Assembly (NCBI GenBank): GCA_913062815.1
Contig: CAJXWZ010000030.1
Coordinates: forward strand, 1-58,757
Direction: 5' to 3'
DNA length: 58,757 nt
Source of the DNA: an uncultured Colwellia sp.
GTDB lineage: Bacteria > Pseudomonadota > Gammaproteobacteria > Enterobacterales > Alteromonadaceae
Positions 1 through 6,867 of the stretch are shown here, piece after piece. The notes beneath the pieces are model-generated. The model saw nothing but the letters and a program-made list of their open reading frames with translations. It did no database searches and had not been told where the DNA came from. The translations under genes were made by a program, and so were the position numbers. Each line of letters begins with the position of its first letter. The stretch's first letter is position 1.

Positions 1-73
1 AAAAAACAGTTGGCTGTTTTCGTTCCTCAACATTTTAGCCAACAATTTTTTGCCCATTATTAGGGCGTTATGT
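1..73 (+). repeat. attC site, left part outside window
   Basis: The inner arms AGTTGGCT and TAGCCAAC flank a short loop, followed by TTTTGCCCATTATTAGGGCGTTA, whose last bases hold the right-hand core GTTA beginning at 67. The same layout recurs about ten times to the right, each time between a stop codon and the next start. It is almost identical to the attC at 1704-1812. The left core lies off the window. Confidence 0.8.
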
Positions 74-88
74 GTTTAAGGAAACTCG

Positions 89-439
89 GTGAAACATCCT
101 CTTTTCAGTGATAATATGGATGATAGGTTAAGTCGATTTTTACTAACTTTTTCAGAATCTAAAGTTTGGTTAATGTTTGGCTTTTCTGCTCTTTTAATAT
201 TTGTTATCGCTAGCCAAAACTCGACGTTTTTCGGTTTTCTTAATGAACATTGGCTAGGTAGTATTCTCGAAGTTTATTGTCTTACGGGTGCTATTTTAAC
301 TTGGTTAGCTGCACAAGCTCACAGTTACAATGTTGGGTATCGAATATTTGTGCTTTTCATGTTTTTTCTGTGGCCGCTGAGTTATTTATATTTAATGTAT
401 GTTCAAATTAACATCTATTTAGAGTCAAAAAACACATAA
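89..439 (+). CDS. cassette-encoded small membrane protein
   Basis: Unrecognised protein of 116 residues with three probable membrane segments (about residues 27-43, 56-76 and 84-105) and short charged ends. It starts with GTG preceded by AAGGAAA. It lies between an attC right core ending near 73 and an attC left arm that overlaps its stop codon, the normal arrangement of a single-gene integron cassette. No catalytic motif is visible. Function unknown; probably an inner-membrane protein. Confidence 0.75.
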   Translation: MKHPLFSDNMDDRLSRFLLTFSESKVWLMFGFSALLIFVIASQNSTFFGFLNEHWLGSILEVYCLTGAILTWLAAQAHSYNVGYRIFVLFMFFLWPLSYLYLMYVQINIYLESKNT

Positions 440-460
440 CAAGCTGTTCAAGCGGGACAA
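434..460 (+). repeat. attC left arm, interrupted by an IS
   Basis: The sequence ACATAACAAGCTGTTCAAGCGGGACAA matches the left half of the other attC sites (compare 3963-3990, AGCTGTTTTAAAAGGACAA). It stops abruptly at the left end of an IS3-family element at 461. The right half is not found after the IS, so this attC was destroyed by insertion followed by deletion. Confidence 0.7.
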
Positions 461-1425
461 TGAAGTTCCCCCGTTTTAGTGGACACCTCCTCATAACACT
501 GAGGAGGCAACAATGCCCAAATATACACAACCTAAAAAGACATGGTTTTATCCTGTCGATTTCAAAATCAAAGCAGTACTACTAAGCTTAAGAGACGACA
601 TTTCCTCAAAGGATGTTGCTCAAGCACTTGATATTTACCCGTTCATGGTCTCTCGGTGGCGCAAAGAGTATCGAGAAGGTAAGTATTCAAGCAAACCGCG
701 TTATAGCAGCAACAATGAACTCATGGCTAAGCTCCCTAATAAAAAAGAGTTGAATAAAATCAAGCAACTGCAAAAGGAAAATGACCGCTTAAAGGTGGAG
801 AATGACCTGTTAAAAAAGTGGCAACGGTATCTAGCGGAAGTCCATCAGAGCGATTTGGATTCATCGAAAAACACAAACAAACCTTAGGTGTTAAATACCT
901 TTGTTCATGGCTTGAGGTATCGAGCAGTGGCTTTTATGCATGGCGACATAGGCCTAAATCAAAGCGGGCTTTAGATGATGCACAATTGTTATTAAAGGTG
1001 AAAGATGCCTTCAATAAAAGTCATCAAACCTACGGTAGCCCTCGCGTATTTAATGCGTTAAAAAGGTTAGGCATTCGAACCAGTGAAAAGCGCATTGCCC
1101 GTTTAATGCAAGAAAATGGCTTAAGAGCCCGCGCATTAAAAACCTATAGCAAACCGGCCAAAGTGAAGTTCTTCTATAAAGAAATAAAGAACAACCGTAA
1201 GAGTATTTGTAAGCCCGATGCCATTAATCAACAATGGTCCGGTGATGTTACCTACCTTAAAGTAGGCTCGCGTTGGTATTACTTAGCCGTTGTTCTCGAT
1301 TTGTTTTCTCGTCGTATCATTGGGTGGGCATTTGGTAAGAATAAATCAACTAGGCTAACGCTTAAGGCACTACAGTTAGCGATAAATAAGCGCAAAGTAT
1401 CACAACCGATTTTATTTCACTCTCG
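461..1425 (+). mobile_element. IS3-family insertion sequence, right end deleted
   Basis: The left terminus begins TGAAGTTCCCCCGTTTTAG and leads into TGGACACCTCCTC, typical of IS3-family ends. Two overlapping frames encode OrfA and OrfB. Similarity to IS3 OrfB stops within the ILFHSDRG motif near 1421-1425, so the last third of OrfB and the right inverted repeat are missing. The element has replaced the right half of one attC and the 5' end of the next gene. It cannot move by itself because the third acidic residue of the DDE triad is absent. Confidence 0.8.
513..887 (+). CDS. IS3-family transposase OrfA
   Basis: OrfA-type protein of 124 residues: a helix-turn-helix (about residues 20-55, with SRWRKEY as recognition helix) followed by a leucine-zipper-like coiled coil (about 80-105). 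In IS3 elements it binds the terminal repeats and fuses to OrfB by programmed -1 frameshifting. A canonical slippery heptamer A AAA AAG sits at 812-818 in the OrfA frame, just before OrfB opens in the -1 frame. OrfA looks intact, although its partner is truncated. Confidence 0.85.
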   Translation: MPKYTQPKKTWFYPVDFKIKAVLLSLRDDISSKDVAQALDIYPFMVSRWRKEYREGKYSSKPRYSSNNELMAKLPNKKELNKIKQLQKENDRLKVENDLLKKWQRYLAEVHQSDLDSSKNTNKP

Positions 1426-1427
1426 GG
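818..1427 (+). pseudogene. IS3-family transposase OrfB, 3'-truncated
   Basis: DDE integrase-type transposase (rve fold). The HTH_21-like region YGSPRVFNALKRLG is at about residues 72-86. The first two catalytic aspartates are visible in SGDVTYL (Asp143) and VVLDLFSR (Asp161). Alignment ends at QPILFHS, where active family members continue DRG and later supply the catalytic Glu. The frame then reads a few unrelated residues to a stop at 1442-1444. The protein lacks the third catalytic residue and should be inactive. It is normally made as an OrfAB fusion through the frameshift at 812-818. Confidence 0.85.
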
Positions 1428-1697
1428 TATTCAACACATACTAATATTGAAGATGAGTCAGGCTCTATTGCTAGCTCAATGGGGTTACTGCTTATGTTTG
1501 GTATTTTTCCATGCCTAGTCGTCGCCGCCTTTCTGAGTATCAGTTCAACTATCGTATTATTGTCTGCTAAAGTTCGTGATAAATTCTATTTCAAGTGTAG
1601 GTTTTGGTTTGGAGTTTTAAGCATAAATAGTATGCTATCTTTAGGTTATATGTTTGTGGCTATTTATCTTGCCTTTATTTGCTTTACTACGGTATAA
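1426..1697 (+). pseudogene. cassette membrane protein, 5' end lost at IS junction
   Basis: The frame is open from inside the IS to a stop at 1697 and encodes two hydrophobic segments separated by a basic loop, ending in a hydrophobic C-terminus. The first ATG is at 1479 but has no Shine-Dalgarno sequence. The residues before it (…NIEDESGSIASSM) read naturally as part of the same protein, so I infer that the original start was deleted with the right end of the IS. An intact attC follows directly, so this is the remnant of a cassette gene. Family not recognised. Confidence 0.55.
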
Positions 1698-1703
1698 ATG
1701 GCA

Positions 1704-1812
1704 ACTAACAAGCTAATAAACAAGGCCAAAAGGCAGTTGGCCGTTTTCGTTTCTCAACATTTTAGCCAACAATTTTTTCCCATTATTTTTGCATATTATT
1801 AGGGCGTTAGCT
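1704..1812 (+). repeat. attC site
   Basis: The left core CTAACAAGC is at 1705-1713, the inner arms GTTGGCCG and TTAGCCAAC follow, and the right core GGGCGTTAGCT begins at 1803. The stem is imperfect and the loop region matches the copy at 1-73 nearly base for base. It separates the truncated membrane gene from the acyltransferase cassette. Confidence 0.88.
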
Positions 1813-1828
1813 TTCTTAAGGTTATTTT

Positions 1829-2944
1829 ATGAGGCTGGAAGAAGAGTATTCTCTCTATTTGGATTGCACAAGGTTCTTAGCATCGGTACTTGTAGTAATC
1901 GCCCATTTTATTCAACATGGAATTTTCAGTAATTCTCTTTCTTATTACATTCCTGAATTGGGTCGAGAGGCTGTAATGATTTTCTTTGTCCTTTCAGGAT
2001 ATGTGATCGCATATACTTGTGATTTTAAGAAACCATCACTTAGTGAATATGCAATAGCGAGGGCTGCAAGAATCTATTCAGTAGCATTCCCTGTGCTGAT
2101 AGCCTCATTCTTAACAATCTATTTATCTTCGCATATAAGCGGAATTGAATATTATCAGGTGTCTAAAGCTTATTTATATATTCCATTCCATAGTATATTT
2201 CTTGGAGAAATTTGGAATCTATCTGAAAAACCACCTTGGCTAGAGCCATATTGGTCTTTAAGTTATGAAGTTTGGTATTATATTTTTTTCGCAAGTATCT
2301 ACTTCTTTTCAGGGTTTAAGAGGGTTATTATTGGCACTGTCGTTTTTTTTATTTTGGGGCATAAGTTATGGCTTCTATTACCAGTTTGGTTATCTGGTGT
2401 GGCTCTATATAAATACCAAGAGAAAATATCATTAAGCGTGCTTAGTTCACGTTTGGGCTGGGTTTTTAGTATAATTAGCCTTGCTCTATATAAGTATTTT
2501 GATCTAGATTTATTCCTTCGAGCCTATGGAAGTGAGATTTGGCCTTTCGATTTTTTAAGTTTAGGTAGTGCAGACCGGTATCTAAATGACTATGTTTTAA
2601 CTTTAATGATAGTAATGAATTTTATTTGTGCAAAACATGCTAACTTTTATTTATTATTAAATTATAAAAAGGCTATACGGAAAATCTCTGCATACACTTT
2701 CACTTTGTACTTAGTACATGCCTTGATTATGTCTATCTGGGCAAACTTCTATACTCATGACTCAAATAGCTTTTTAGATATATTATTATTAGCTATTTCG
2801 ATTTCAATATCTACATACGGAGTAGGTCAACTAACTGAGCATAGAAAATACGTCTTCAAAAGTTATTTTACATATGCTTATAAAAATACGTTAGGGAGAT
2901 TCTCTTTGGATGTTAAAAACCCTAAATTAAGACCAAAAAGTTAA
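1829..2944 (+). CDS. acyltransferase family 3 membrane protein
   Basis: 371-residue polytopic protein of the acyltransferase-3 family (OafA/YrhL type), which O-acylates surface polysaccharides or other extracytoplasmic substrates using acyl-CoA. The N-terminal pattern is typical: LDCTRFLASVLVVIAH with the conserved Arg and His, then FFVLSGYVIA and ARAARIYSVAFPV. About ten membrane segments follow, and W-S-L-S-Y-E-V-W near residue 142 is another family signature. It is one of the larger cassette genes, starts 16 bases after an attC core, and has a very AT-rich body. Substrate cannot be predicted. Confidence 0.9.
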   Translation: MRLEEEYSLYLDCTRFLASVLVVIAHFIQHGIFSNSLSYYIPELGREAVMIFFVLSGYVIAYTCDFKKPSLSEYAIARAARIYSVAFPVLIASFLTIYLSSHISGIEYYQVSKAYLYIPFHSIFLGEIWNLSEKPPWLEPYWSLSYEVWYYIFFASIYFFSGFKRVIIGTVVFFILGHKLWLLLPVWLSGVALYKYQEKISLSVLSSRLGWVFSIISLALYKYFDLDLFLRAYGSEIWPFDFLSLGSADRYLNDYVLTLMIVMNFICAKHANFYLLLNYKKAIRKISAYTFTLYLVHALIMSIWANFYTHDSNSFLDILLLAISISISTYGVGQLTEHRKYVFKSYFTYAYKNTLGRFSLDVKNPKLRPKS

Positions 2945-3036
2945 CATGCGCTCAAACGGACAATGTCTTTTCTACGACTTCCTCTTCGTTCCACATTTTA
3001 GCACGCACTACTTAACCCGTTATTTGGGCGTTAGCC
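2939..3036 (+). repeat. attC site
   Basis: The left core AGTTAACATGCGC overlaps the acyltransferase stop codon and the right core GGGCGTTAGCC ends at 3036. The inner part (CGACTTCC..TTTTAGCACGCACTAC) diverges from the commonest type in this array but keeps the length (98 bp) and the position between genes. Confidence 0.75.
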
Positions 3037-3043
3037 GTACAAG

Positions 3044-3076
3044 TTGTTTACTTAAACTTTTGTGATACTATAATGA
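3044..3076 (+). promoter_or_regulatory. promoter/operator of the toxin-antitoxin cassette
   Basis: A perfect -10 box TATAAT is at 3069-3074, with TTTACT at 3047-3052 (16-bp spacer) or TTGTTT at 3044-3049 as -35. The -10 is bracketed by two TGATAC repeats (3063-3068 and 3074-3079), plausible antitoxin-binding half-sites. A dedicated promoter is usual for toxin-antitoxin cassettes because they must be expressed wherever they sit in an array. Confidence 0.55.
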
Positions 3077-3107
3077 TACTTTTAATCCTTTGATTGTAGG
3101 ATCTATC

Positions 3108-3365
3108 ATGAGAGTTGAATTAGTAACTACACTTAAGCGCCAAGCAACAAGAATTTTAGCGGACCTCCACATTTCAAAAGAACCTGTATTAATCACTGAA
3201 CACGGTCAACCTTCAGCGTACCTTGTCGATGTAGATGATTTTGAGTTCATGCAACAACGGATGGAGTTGCTTGAATCACTTGCTCGGGGCGAGCAAGCAA
3301 TAAAAGACGGCCATACATTTTCTAATGAGCAGGCGAAAAAGAAAATGAAAAAATGGCTGAAATAA
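3108..3365 (+). CDS. type II antitoxin, Phd/YefM family
   Basis: 85-residue Phd/YefM-like antitoxin. The N-terminal half folds as the DNA-binding dimer (RVELVTTLKRQATRILADL, then EPVLITEHGQPSAYLVDVDDFE, the family hallmark). The basic C-terminal tail would wrap the toxin. The longer frame from TTG at 3090 lacks a ribosome site; ATG 3108 follows GTAGGATCTATC. The gene overlaps the toxin by 13 bases, so the two are translationally coupled. As in known systems the antitoxin probably represses the promoter just upstream. Confidence 0.88.
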   Translation: MRVELVTTLKRQATRILADLHISKEPVLITEHGQPSAYLVDVDDFEFMQQRMELLESLARGEQAIKDGHTFSNEQAKKKMKKWLK

Positions 3366-3652
3366 TCTGGACTGATCCTGCTCTTAATAACTTGAATGAA
3401 ATAGCTGAATATATAGCCTTAAATAACCCAACAGCAGCTAAAATTTTAGTTCAAACGGTTTTTGATAAAGTGACAAGATTAGAGGAACATCCTGAATCGG
3501 GTAAAATCCCCACAAAATTACCTAGTTTCAGTTACAGGGAGTTAGTTATTAACCCTTGCCGCGTGTTCTATAAAGTTGAAAATGAGCGTGTTTATATTCT
3601 GCATGTCATGCGTCAAGAGAGAGACTTAAGGAAGTTTCTCCTGACAAACTAA
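3353..3652 (+). CDS. type II toxin, RelE/ParE family
   Basis: 99-residue toxin of the RelE/ParE superfamily. Visible family features are IIWTDPALNNLNEIAEYI at the N-terminus, the central EEHPESGK segment, YRELVINPCRVFYKVE (the conserved beta strands) and the C-terminal VMRQERD. The sequence resembles ParE (gyrase poison) more than ribosome-dependent RelE, but the target cannot be settled from sequence. It overlaps the antitoxin gene. The pair would stabilise the cassette array against deletion, a known role of such cassettes in large chromosomal integrons. Confidence 0.88.
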   Translation: MAEIIWTDPALNNLNEIAEYIALNNPTAAKILVQTVFDKVTRLEEHPESGKIPTKLPSFSYRELVINPCRVFYKVENERVYILHVMRQERDLRKFLLTN

Positions 3653-3659
3653 AGTACCG

Positions 3660-3683
3660 CTACAAGGCATTTAAAACGGATTA
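3660..3683 (+). repeat. attC left-arm remnant after toxin gene
   Basis: CTACAAGGCATTTAAAACGG resembles the left arm of the other attC sites (ACAAGC.GTTTAAAAGGAC). It is followed at once by an IS3-type terminus at 3684 and no right core, so the site is disrupted at the same internal place as the attC at 434-460. Confidence 0.5.
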
Positions 3684-3704
3684 TGAAGTTCCCCCGTTTT
3701 AGTG
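3684..3704 (+). mobile_element. solitary IS3-family left-end fragment
   Basis: TGAAGTTCCCCCGTTTTAGT is identical to the first 20 bases (461-480) of the truncated IS element; the match runs one base further and then ends. No transposase sequence follows, only AGGCATT and the ribosome site of the next gene. It is best read as the remnant left when an insertion of the same IS was deleted together with the right half of the attC. Confidence 0.6.
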
Positions 3705-3733
3705 AGGCATTATTTGTTTAGGAGGTTGCAATT

Positions 3734-3952
3734 GTGATTATCAAGTTTAATGTATTTGGCAAACAGATGTCTGTTCTTAAAAAAGATGAAGAATGGCAGT
3801 TGTTTAATGAGTCCGATATAGGTATCCGTTCTCGAGTCTATGATGTTGTTATACCATCTGATCTAGAGGCTACTGAACTTGGAATATACCTCGATGATAT
3901 ATATCATGAATATTCATCTGAGAAGCATCCAGATGTAATAGAAATAGATTAG
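3734..3952 (+). CDS. small cassette protein, DUF7661-like
   Basis: 72-residue acidic soluble protein. The pattern FNVFGKQMSVLKKDEEWQLF, then RVYDVVIPSDL, then a C-terminal YLDDIYHEY..EKHPDV is one I associate with a small uncharacterised cassette family (DUF7661); that label is from memory and unconfirmed. The start is GTG with a strong AGGAGG at 3719-3724. It is the sole gene between the disrupted attC at 3660-3704 and the intact one that follows. No enzymatic motif; function unknown. Confidence 0.75.
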   Translation: MIIKFNVFGKQMSVLKKDEEWQLFNESDIGIRSRVYDVVIPSDLEATELGIYLDDIYHEYSSEKHPDVIEID

Positions 3953-3962
3953 AGTAATAGCC

Positions 3963-4061
3963 ACATCAAGCTGTTTTAAAAGGACAAAATACAGTTGGCT
4001 TTTGCTCTATCGTTGCTTATTTTAGCTAACTATATTTTGCCCACTAACGAGGGCGTTGTGT
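3963..4061 (+). repeat. attC site
   Basis: The clearest example in the array. Complementary arms GGACAAAATACAGTTGGCT and AGCTAACTATATTTTGCCC fold into a long imperfect hairpin around TTTGCTC..GCTTATTT, and the right core GAGGGCGTTGTG ends at about 4061. Unpaired bases between the two arm blocks fit the extrahelical bases that integrases recognise. Confidence 0.88.
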
Positions 4062-4083
4062 TTTAAATCAAAAGGTGGAGTAT

Positions 4084-4626
4084 ATGGATAAAGCGCTACA
4101 AACAATGATTGAAAATATGCCTAAGAAAACAGGTAAGGAGTTAGAAGAATGGATTCAAATCTTGAGTAAAGAGAGTTTTGAAAAGCATTCGATGGCTGTA
4201 AACTATTTAAAAACAGAACATGGGGTGACACATGGATTTGCAAATACGATCGTCACTTTATCTAAAGAAAAAACTGACACACCAGATGATTTACTTTTAA
4301 ATCAATACATTGGTAAAGAATTACTCAAACCTATTTATGAAGTGCTTCTCTCCGTAATACAAAACTTAGGTGAAGATATCGTAATTACACCAAAAAAAGC
4401 AAGTGTAAGTGTAATTAGAAAAAAACAGTTTGCCTTAATTAGGCCTGCAACAAAAACAAGAATAGACTTAGGTTTGAAACTCAAAGGTATCTATGTACAA
4501 GGACGCTTAGAAGATTCTGGTCCATTTGGTACTATGTGCTCTCATAGAATACAGCTTAAGCACACATCTGACGTTGATACAGAAGTTATTGAATGGATAT
4601 CAAAAGCATACGAGGCATCTGTTTAG
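4084..4626 (+). CDS. DUF4287/DUF5655 domain protein
   Basis: 180-residue soluble protein. Residues about 1-60 match the DUF4287 pattern (MIENMPKKTGKELEEWI, then LKTEHGVTHGFANTIV). Residues about 85-175 match DUF5655, a family thought to act in nucleic-acid or transport contexts but without proven function. The frame also opens with GTG at 4075; ATG 4084 is preferred because GGTGGAG lies just before it and the family begins MDKAL. Cassette gene between an intact attC and a damaged one. Confidence 0.82.
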   Translation: MDKALQTMIENMPKKTGKELEEWIQILSKESFEKHSMAVNYLKTEHGVTHGFANTIVTLSKEKTDTPDDLLLNQYIGKELLKPIYEVLLSVIQNLGEDIVITPKKASVSVIRKKQFALIRPATKTRIDLGLKLKGIYVQGRLEDSGPFGTMCSHRIQLKHTSDVDTEVIEWISKAYEASV

Positions 4627-4660
4627 TCAAAACATACAGCAATCAATATGGCCGTTAGGC
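4627..4660 (+). repeat. attC right core only (eroded site)
   Basis: A perfect right-hand core GTTAGGC is at 4654-4660, 30 bases before the next gene start and at the expected place for a cassette boundary. Only 34 bases separate it from the previous stop codon, too few for a normal attC, and no inner arms are visible. The left half has probably been deleted. Confidence 0.45.
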
Positions 4661-4692
4661 AAAATACAATACAAAAAATAAAGGAGAGTATG

Positions 4693-5724
4693 ATGAAGTA
4701 TTGGGTAGATAAAGAATCAGAAAGTAACAACGTCATAGTTGTAAATGAAAATTCAATTTTTATTGGTTCTTGTGATAAAGAATCATTTGAAAAGGTTGAG
4801 CAACAACTGGAAGATAAGAAAAATCCAATTGAGGTCTTAGGTAGCGATGATTTATCAGTAATACCCTACAGCCAAATACAAAGCTTTATTAGTAGAAGTA
4901 CTGAAAAATATGTTGATATAAAATACAAAGCTAAAAAAGAAATTGAAGAAAAAACACTCTATTTTTCAGAGATAGATGACATAAATAAATTTATATCATC
5001 TATAGAGAATTACCTGCCTGAGCACCTTGAAAAAAATGTGTCAGAGCAGTCAGCTATTATTGCAGCAATTAGTCCTTTAATTAGTTTAACTTTAAGTTTG
5101 TCTTTTACTTACTTGTTTTTTGATAAATTTCGTTGGCCTGCAATAGTTGTCGGTGGTATTTGGATAATTGCCAGTATTTATATGCTTGCAGCTAGAGTTA
5201 AAGAGCCGCCTACAATTACACGGTGGTCAATTAGTGGACGTTACTTTCGTAAAATGTGGTCTGGGATTAAGACTGGTTTCTCATACGCTTTTCTTGCCCT
5301 AATAATTGCTGGTGTATACGGGAAATTTCCAGACAGTTATGGCGAAAAAAGTATTTTTGAGCAAATAAATGATGGTAGCTTAGATACATCAGAGATTACA
5401 TTACTATTAGATAGAGGCGCTAATATAAATTATACAGATAAAGATGGGGCTAGCTCATTATCGACGGCTCTAAATTGGGGAGAGGACGACTTAGCAATTG
5501 CATTAATTGAAGCTGGCGCAGATCTTTCAGCTAAAGATGGTGAAGACTCTCCGCTTGCGTATGCAATATATAATGATTCGAATATCAAAGTTATCGAGTC
5601 CATGCTGAATAAAGGAGCTTCTCTAGATTTTGATATTGAGGGAATTACACCACTTGAGTACTCTAAACAATATGAAAATATTGAATTAGTGAATTTATTA
5701 TTAAAGTATGCGGGAAATAGGTAG
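4693..5724 (+). CDS. membrane-anchored ankyrin-repeat protein
   Basis: 343-residue protein of unusual layout. A soluble charged domain spans residues 1 to about 115. A pair of membrane helices (about 120-140 and 150-170) follows, with a third hydrophobic stretch near 200-220. The C-terminal 120 residues hold about four ankyrin repeats (LLLDRGANINYTDKDGASSL, LIEAGADLSAKDGEDSPLAYAI, MLNKGASLDFDIEGITPLEYS). Ankyrins bind other proteins. ATG 4690 or 4693 is used, given AAGGAG at 4681-4686; the upstream ATG 4648 overlaps the attC core. The N-terminal domain is unrecognised and no enzyme motif is visible. Confidence 0.8.
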   Translation: MKYWVDKESESNNVIVVNENSIFIGSCDKESFEKVEQQLEDKKNPIEVLGSDDLSVIPYSQIQSFISRSTEKYVDIKYKAKKEIEEKTLYFSEIDDINKFISSIENYLPEHLEKNVSEQSAIIAAISPLISLTLSLSFTYLFFDKFRWPAIVVGGIWIIASIYMLAARVKEPPTITRWSISGRYFRKMWSGIKTGFSYAFLALIIAGVYGKFPDSYGEKSIFEQINDGSLDTSEITLLLDRGANINYTDKDGASSLSTALNWGEDDLAIALIEAGADLSAKDGEDSPLAYAIYNDSNIKVIESMLNKGASLDFDIEGITPLEYSKQYENIELVNLLLKYAGNR

Positions 5725-5736
5725 TTGCTTAAAATA

Positions 5737-5932
5737 CTTAACAAGCGCGTACACCAAGGATTGAATTTCCGTCGCGCTTATTGGCATTGCTTCGCAATTT
5801 CATGCAAAAAAACACCACAAAAATTTAAAATAGACTGAAATAAAGACAAAATAGACGACGAATGCTTATTCGAAATTAGTGAATTCAAAGTCATCGATTG
5901 AAACCTTTTTGCCTCTTAATGAGGCGTTAGTA
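5737..5932 (+). repeat. long divergent attC site
   Basis: The left core CTTAACAAGCGCG begins at 5737 and the right core GAGGCGTTAGTA ends at 5932, with CTCTTAATGAGGCGTTAG as in other sites. The interval (196 bp) is nearly twice the usual length and the interior AT-rich sequence is not shared with neighbours. It fits a cassette with a larger attC or with extra noncoding sequence. Confidence 0.6.
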
Positions 5933-5946
5933 AGCAAGGAGAAAAA

Positions 5947-6209
5947 ATGCTCTCATGGGCAATTTTAATTGGTGGCTCTATCTTCACAGGAAGTTTAGTT
6001 GCTACTTATGTTGAGCATCGGTATGCAATTATATTATCCGGTTTCTTACCTTGGTCTTTTTTTCTTGGGGTTATTTTATATACGGAGTATTTTGTAGCAT
6101 ATCAAGGAGGAGTAGCCTCTATGTGGCCTGTGGCACAATTAATTGGGGTACAATCGCAGCAATTATTGGTGTTTCTGTATTTAAAGTTATAAGGTGGCTA
6201 AACGGGTAG
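5947..6209 (+). pseudogene. small membrane protein with frameshift near 6145
   Basis: As read, the frame encodes 81 residues and stops at 6192. Adding one G to the GGGG run at 6145-6148 gives a continuation GGTIAAIIGVSVFKV followed by IRWLNG and a stop at 6209, a well-formed membrane helix with a basic cytoplasmic end. The unshifted tail (QSQQLLVFLYLKL) looks less natural. I infer a one-base deletion in a homopolymer, or a sequencing error. The intact product would have three to four membrane helices. AAGGAG precedes ATG 5947. Function unknown. Confidence 0.6.
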
Positions 6210-6213
6210 CGTA

Positions 6214-6312
6214 CTAACAGGTAAATTAATAGGACAAATAACAGCTTGGCTTTTGCTCCTGAGTCGCTAATTTTAGCCAGCTATATTTTGCCCATTAACG
6301 AGGATGTTAGCA
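6214..6312 (+). repeat. attC site
   Basis: The left core CTAACAGG is followed by GGACAAATAACAGCTTGGCT, its complement AGCCAGCTATATTTTGCCC, and the right core GAGGATGTTAGCA. Same class as the site at 3963-4061. Confidence 0.85.
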
Positions 6313-6334
6313 GTATAAAGTTCATGGTTAATGT

Positions 6335-6535
6335 ATGACAACTCCTTCAAAAGAAGATAACAATAAAGAATTCAGTCCTTGTGTAAGGAATTGTTGTTTG
6401 GATGAAAATGACATTTGTATCGGTTGCTATCGACACATATCCGAAATTATAGGTTGGCGAAATAAGTCTGAAAGCCAAAGAAAAGAAATATTAGCGCGTT
6501 GTAAACAAAGAAAGTATCAATCATTGACGCGCTAG
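6335..6535 (+). CDS. DUF1289 cysteine-rich protein
   Basis: 66-residue protein with the DUF1289 signature: SPCVRNCCLDENDICIGCYR, then EIIGWRNKSESQRKEIL. Four to five conserved cysteines probably bind a metal or Fe-S cluster. Such small proteins occur singly in many proteobacteria and lack an established role. ATG 6335 lies 23 bases after the attC right core. First gene of a cassette that runs to the attC at 7350. Confidence 0.88.
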   Translation: MTTPSKEDNNKEFSPCVRNCCLDENDICIGCYRHISEIIGWRNKSESQRKEILARCKQRKYQSLTR

Positions 6536-6551
6536 TTCATATGCGTCCATA

Positions 6552-6776
6552 GTGCTTTATCTTCAACACATAAGAAGAATTTATAGCGAGACTAGTCCCC
6601 TCTCCCACCGTATTATTGGTTGGTCGTTAGATTTGACCTTGGTTGAACAACTCAATACAGATGCCTTACAAATGGCATTTATCCGTCGAGATATAGCATC
6701 TGGTTTAATTGAGCTTAAAACTAGAGCTTTAGCAGAGCCATTAATAGATACACCGAAACCATACAATAATAAATAG
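6552..6776 (+). pseudogene. decayed IS3-family OrfB fragment
   Basis: The stretch SHRIIGWSLDLTLVEQLNTD and ALQMAFIRR aligns with the IS3 OrfB block FSRRIIGW(S/A)…L…ALQMAI.RR that also occurs at 1305-1390. Nothing before or after matches, neither end is visible, and the catalytic aspartate is missing. It is a relic of a second IS3-type insertion, different from the 461-1425 copy. The sequence downstream (6815-6845, TCTATTCTGGCTAACTATTG) faintly resembles an attC inner arm. Confidence 0.5.
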
Positions 6777-6867
6777 TTAAAAAAACCACAGGAATAGTGC
6801 CGACCCTCCTCTGCCGTCTATTCTGGCTAACTATTGTCTGTGTAGCATCATGCATAGTAAACTTGTC

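Noticed and set aside
3671..3703. AAAACGG…CCGTTTT complementarity around 3684, read as an attC stem
   Set aside because: The right half is the IS3 left end, identical to that at 461, and there is no right core; the pairing is most likely accidental.
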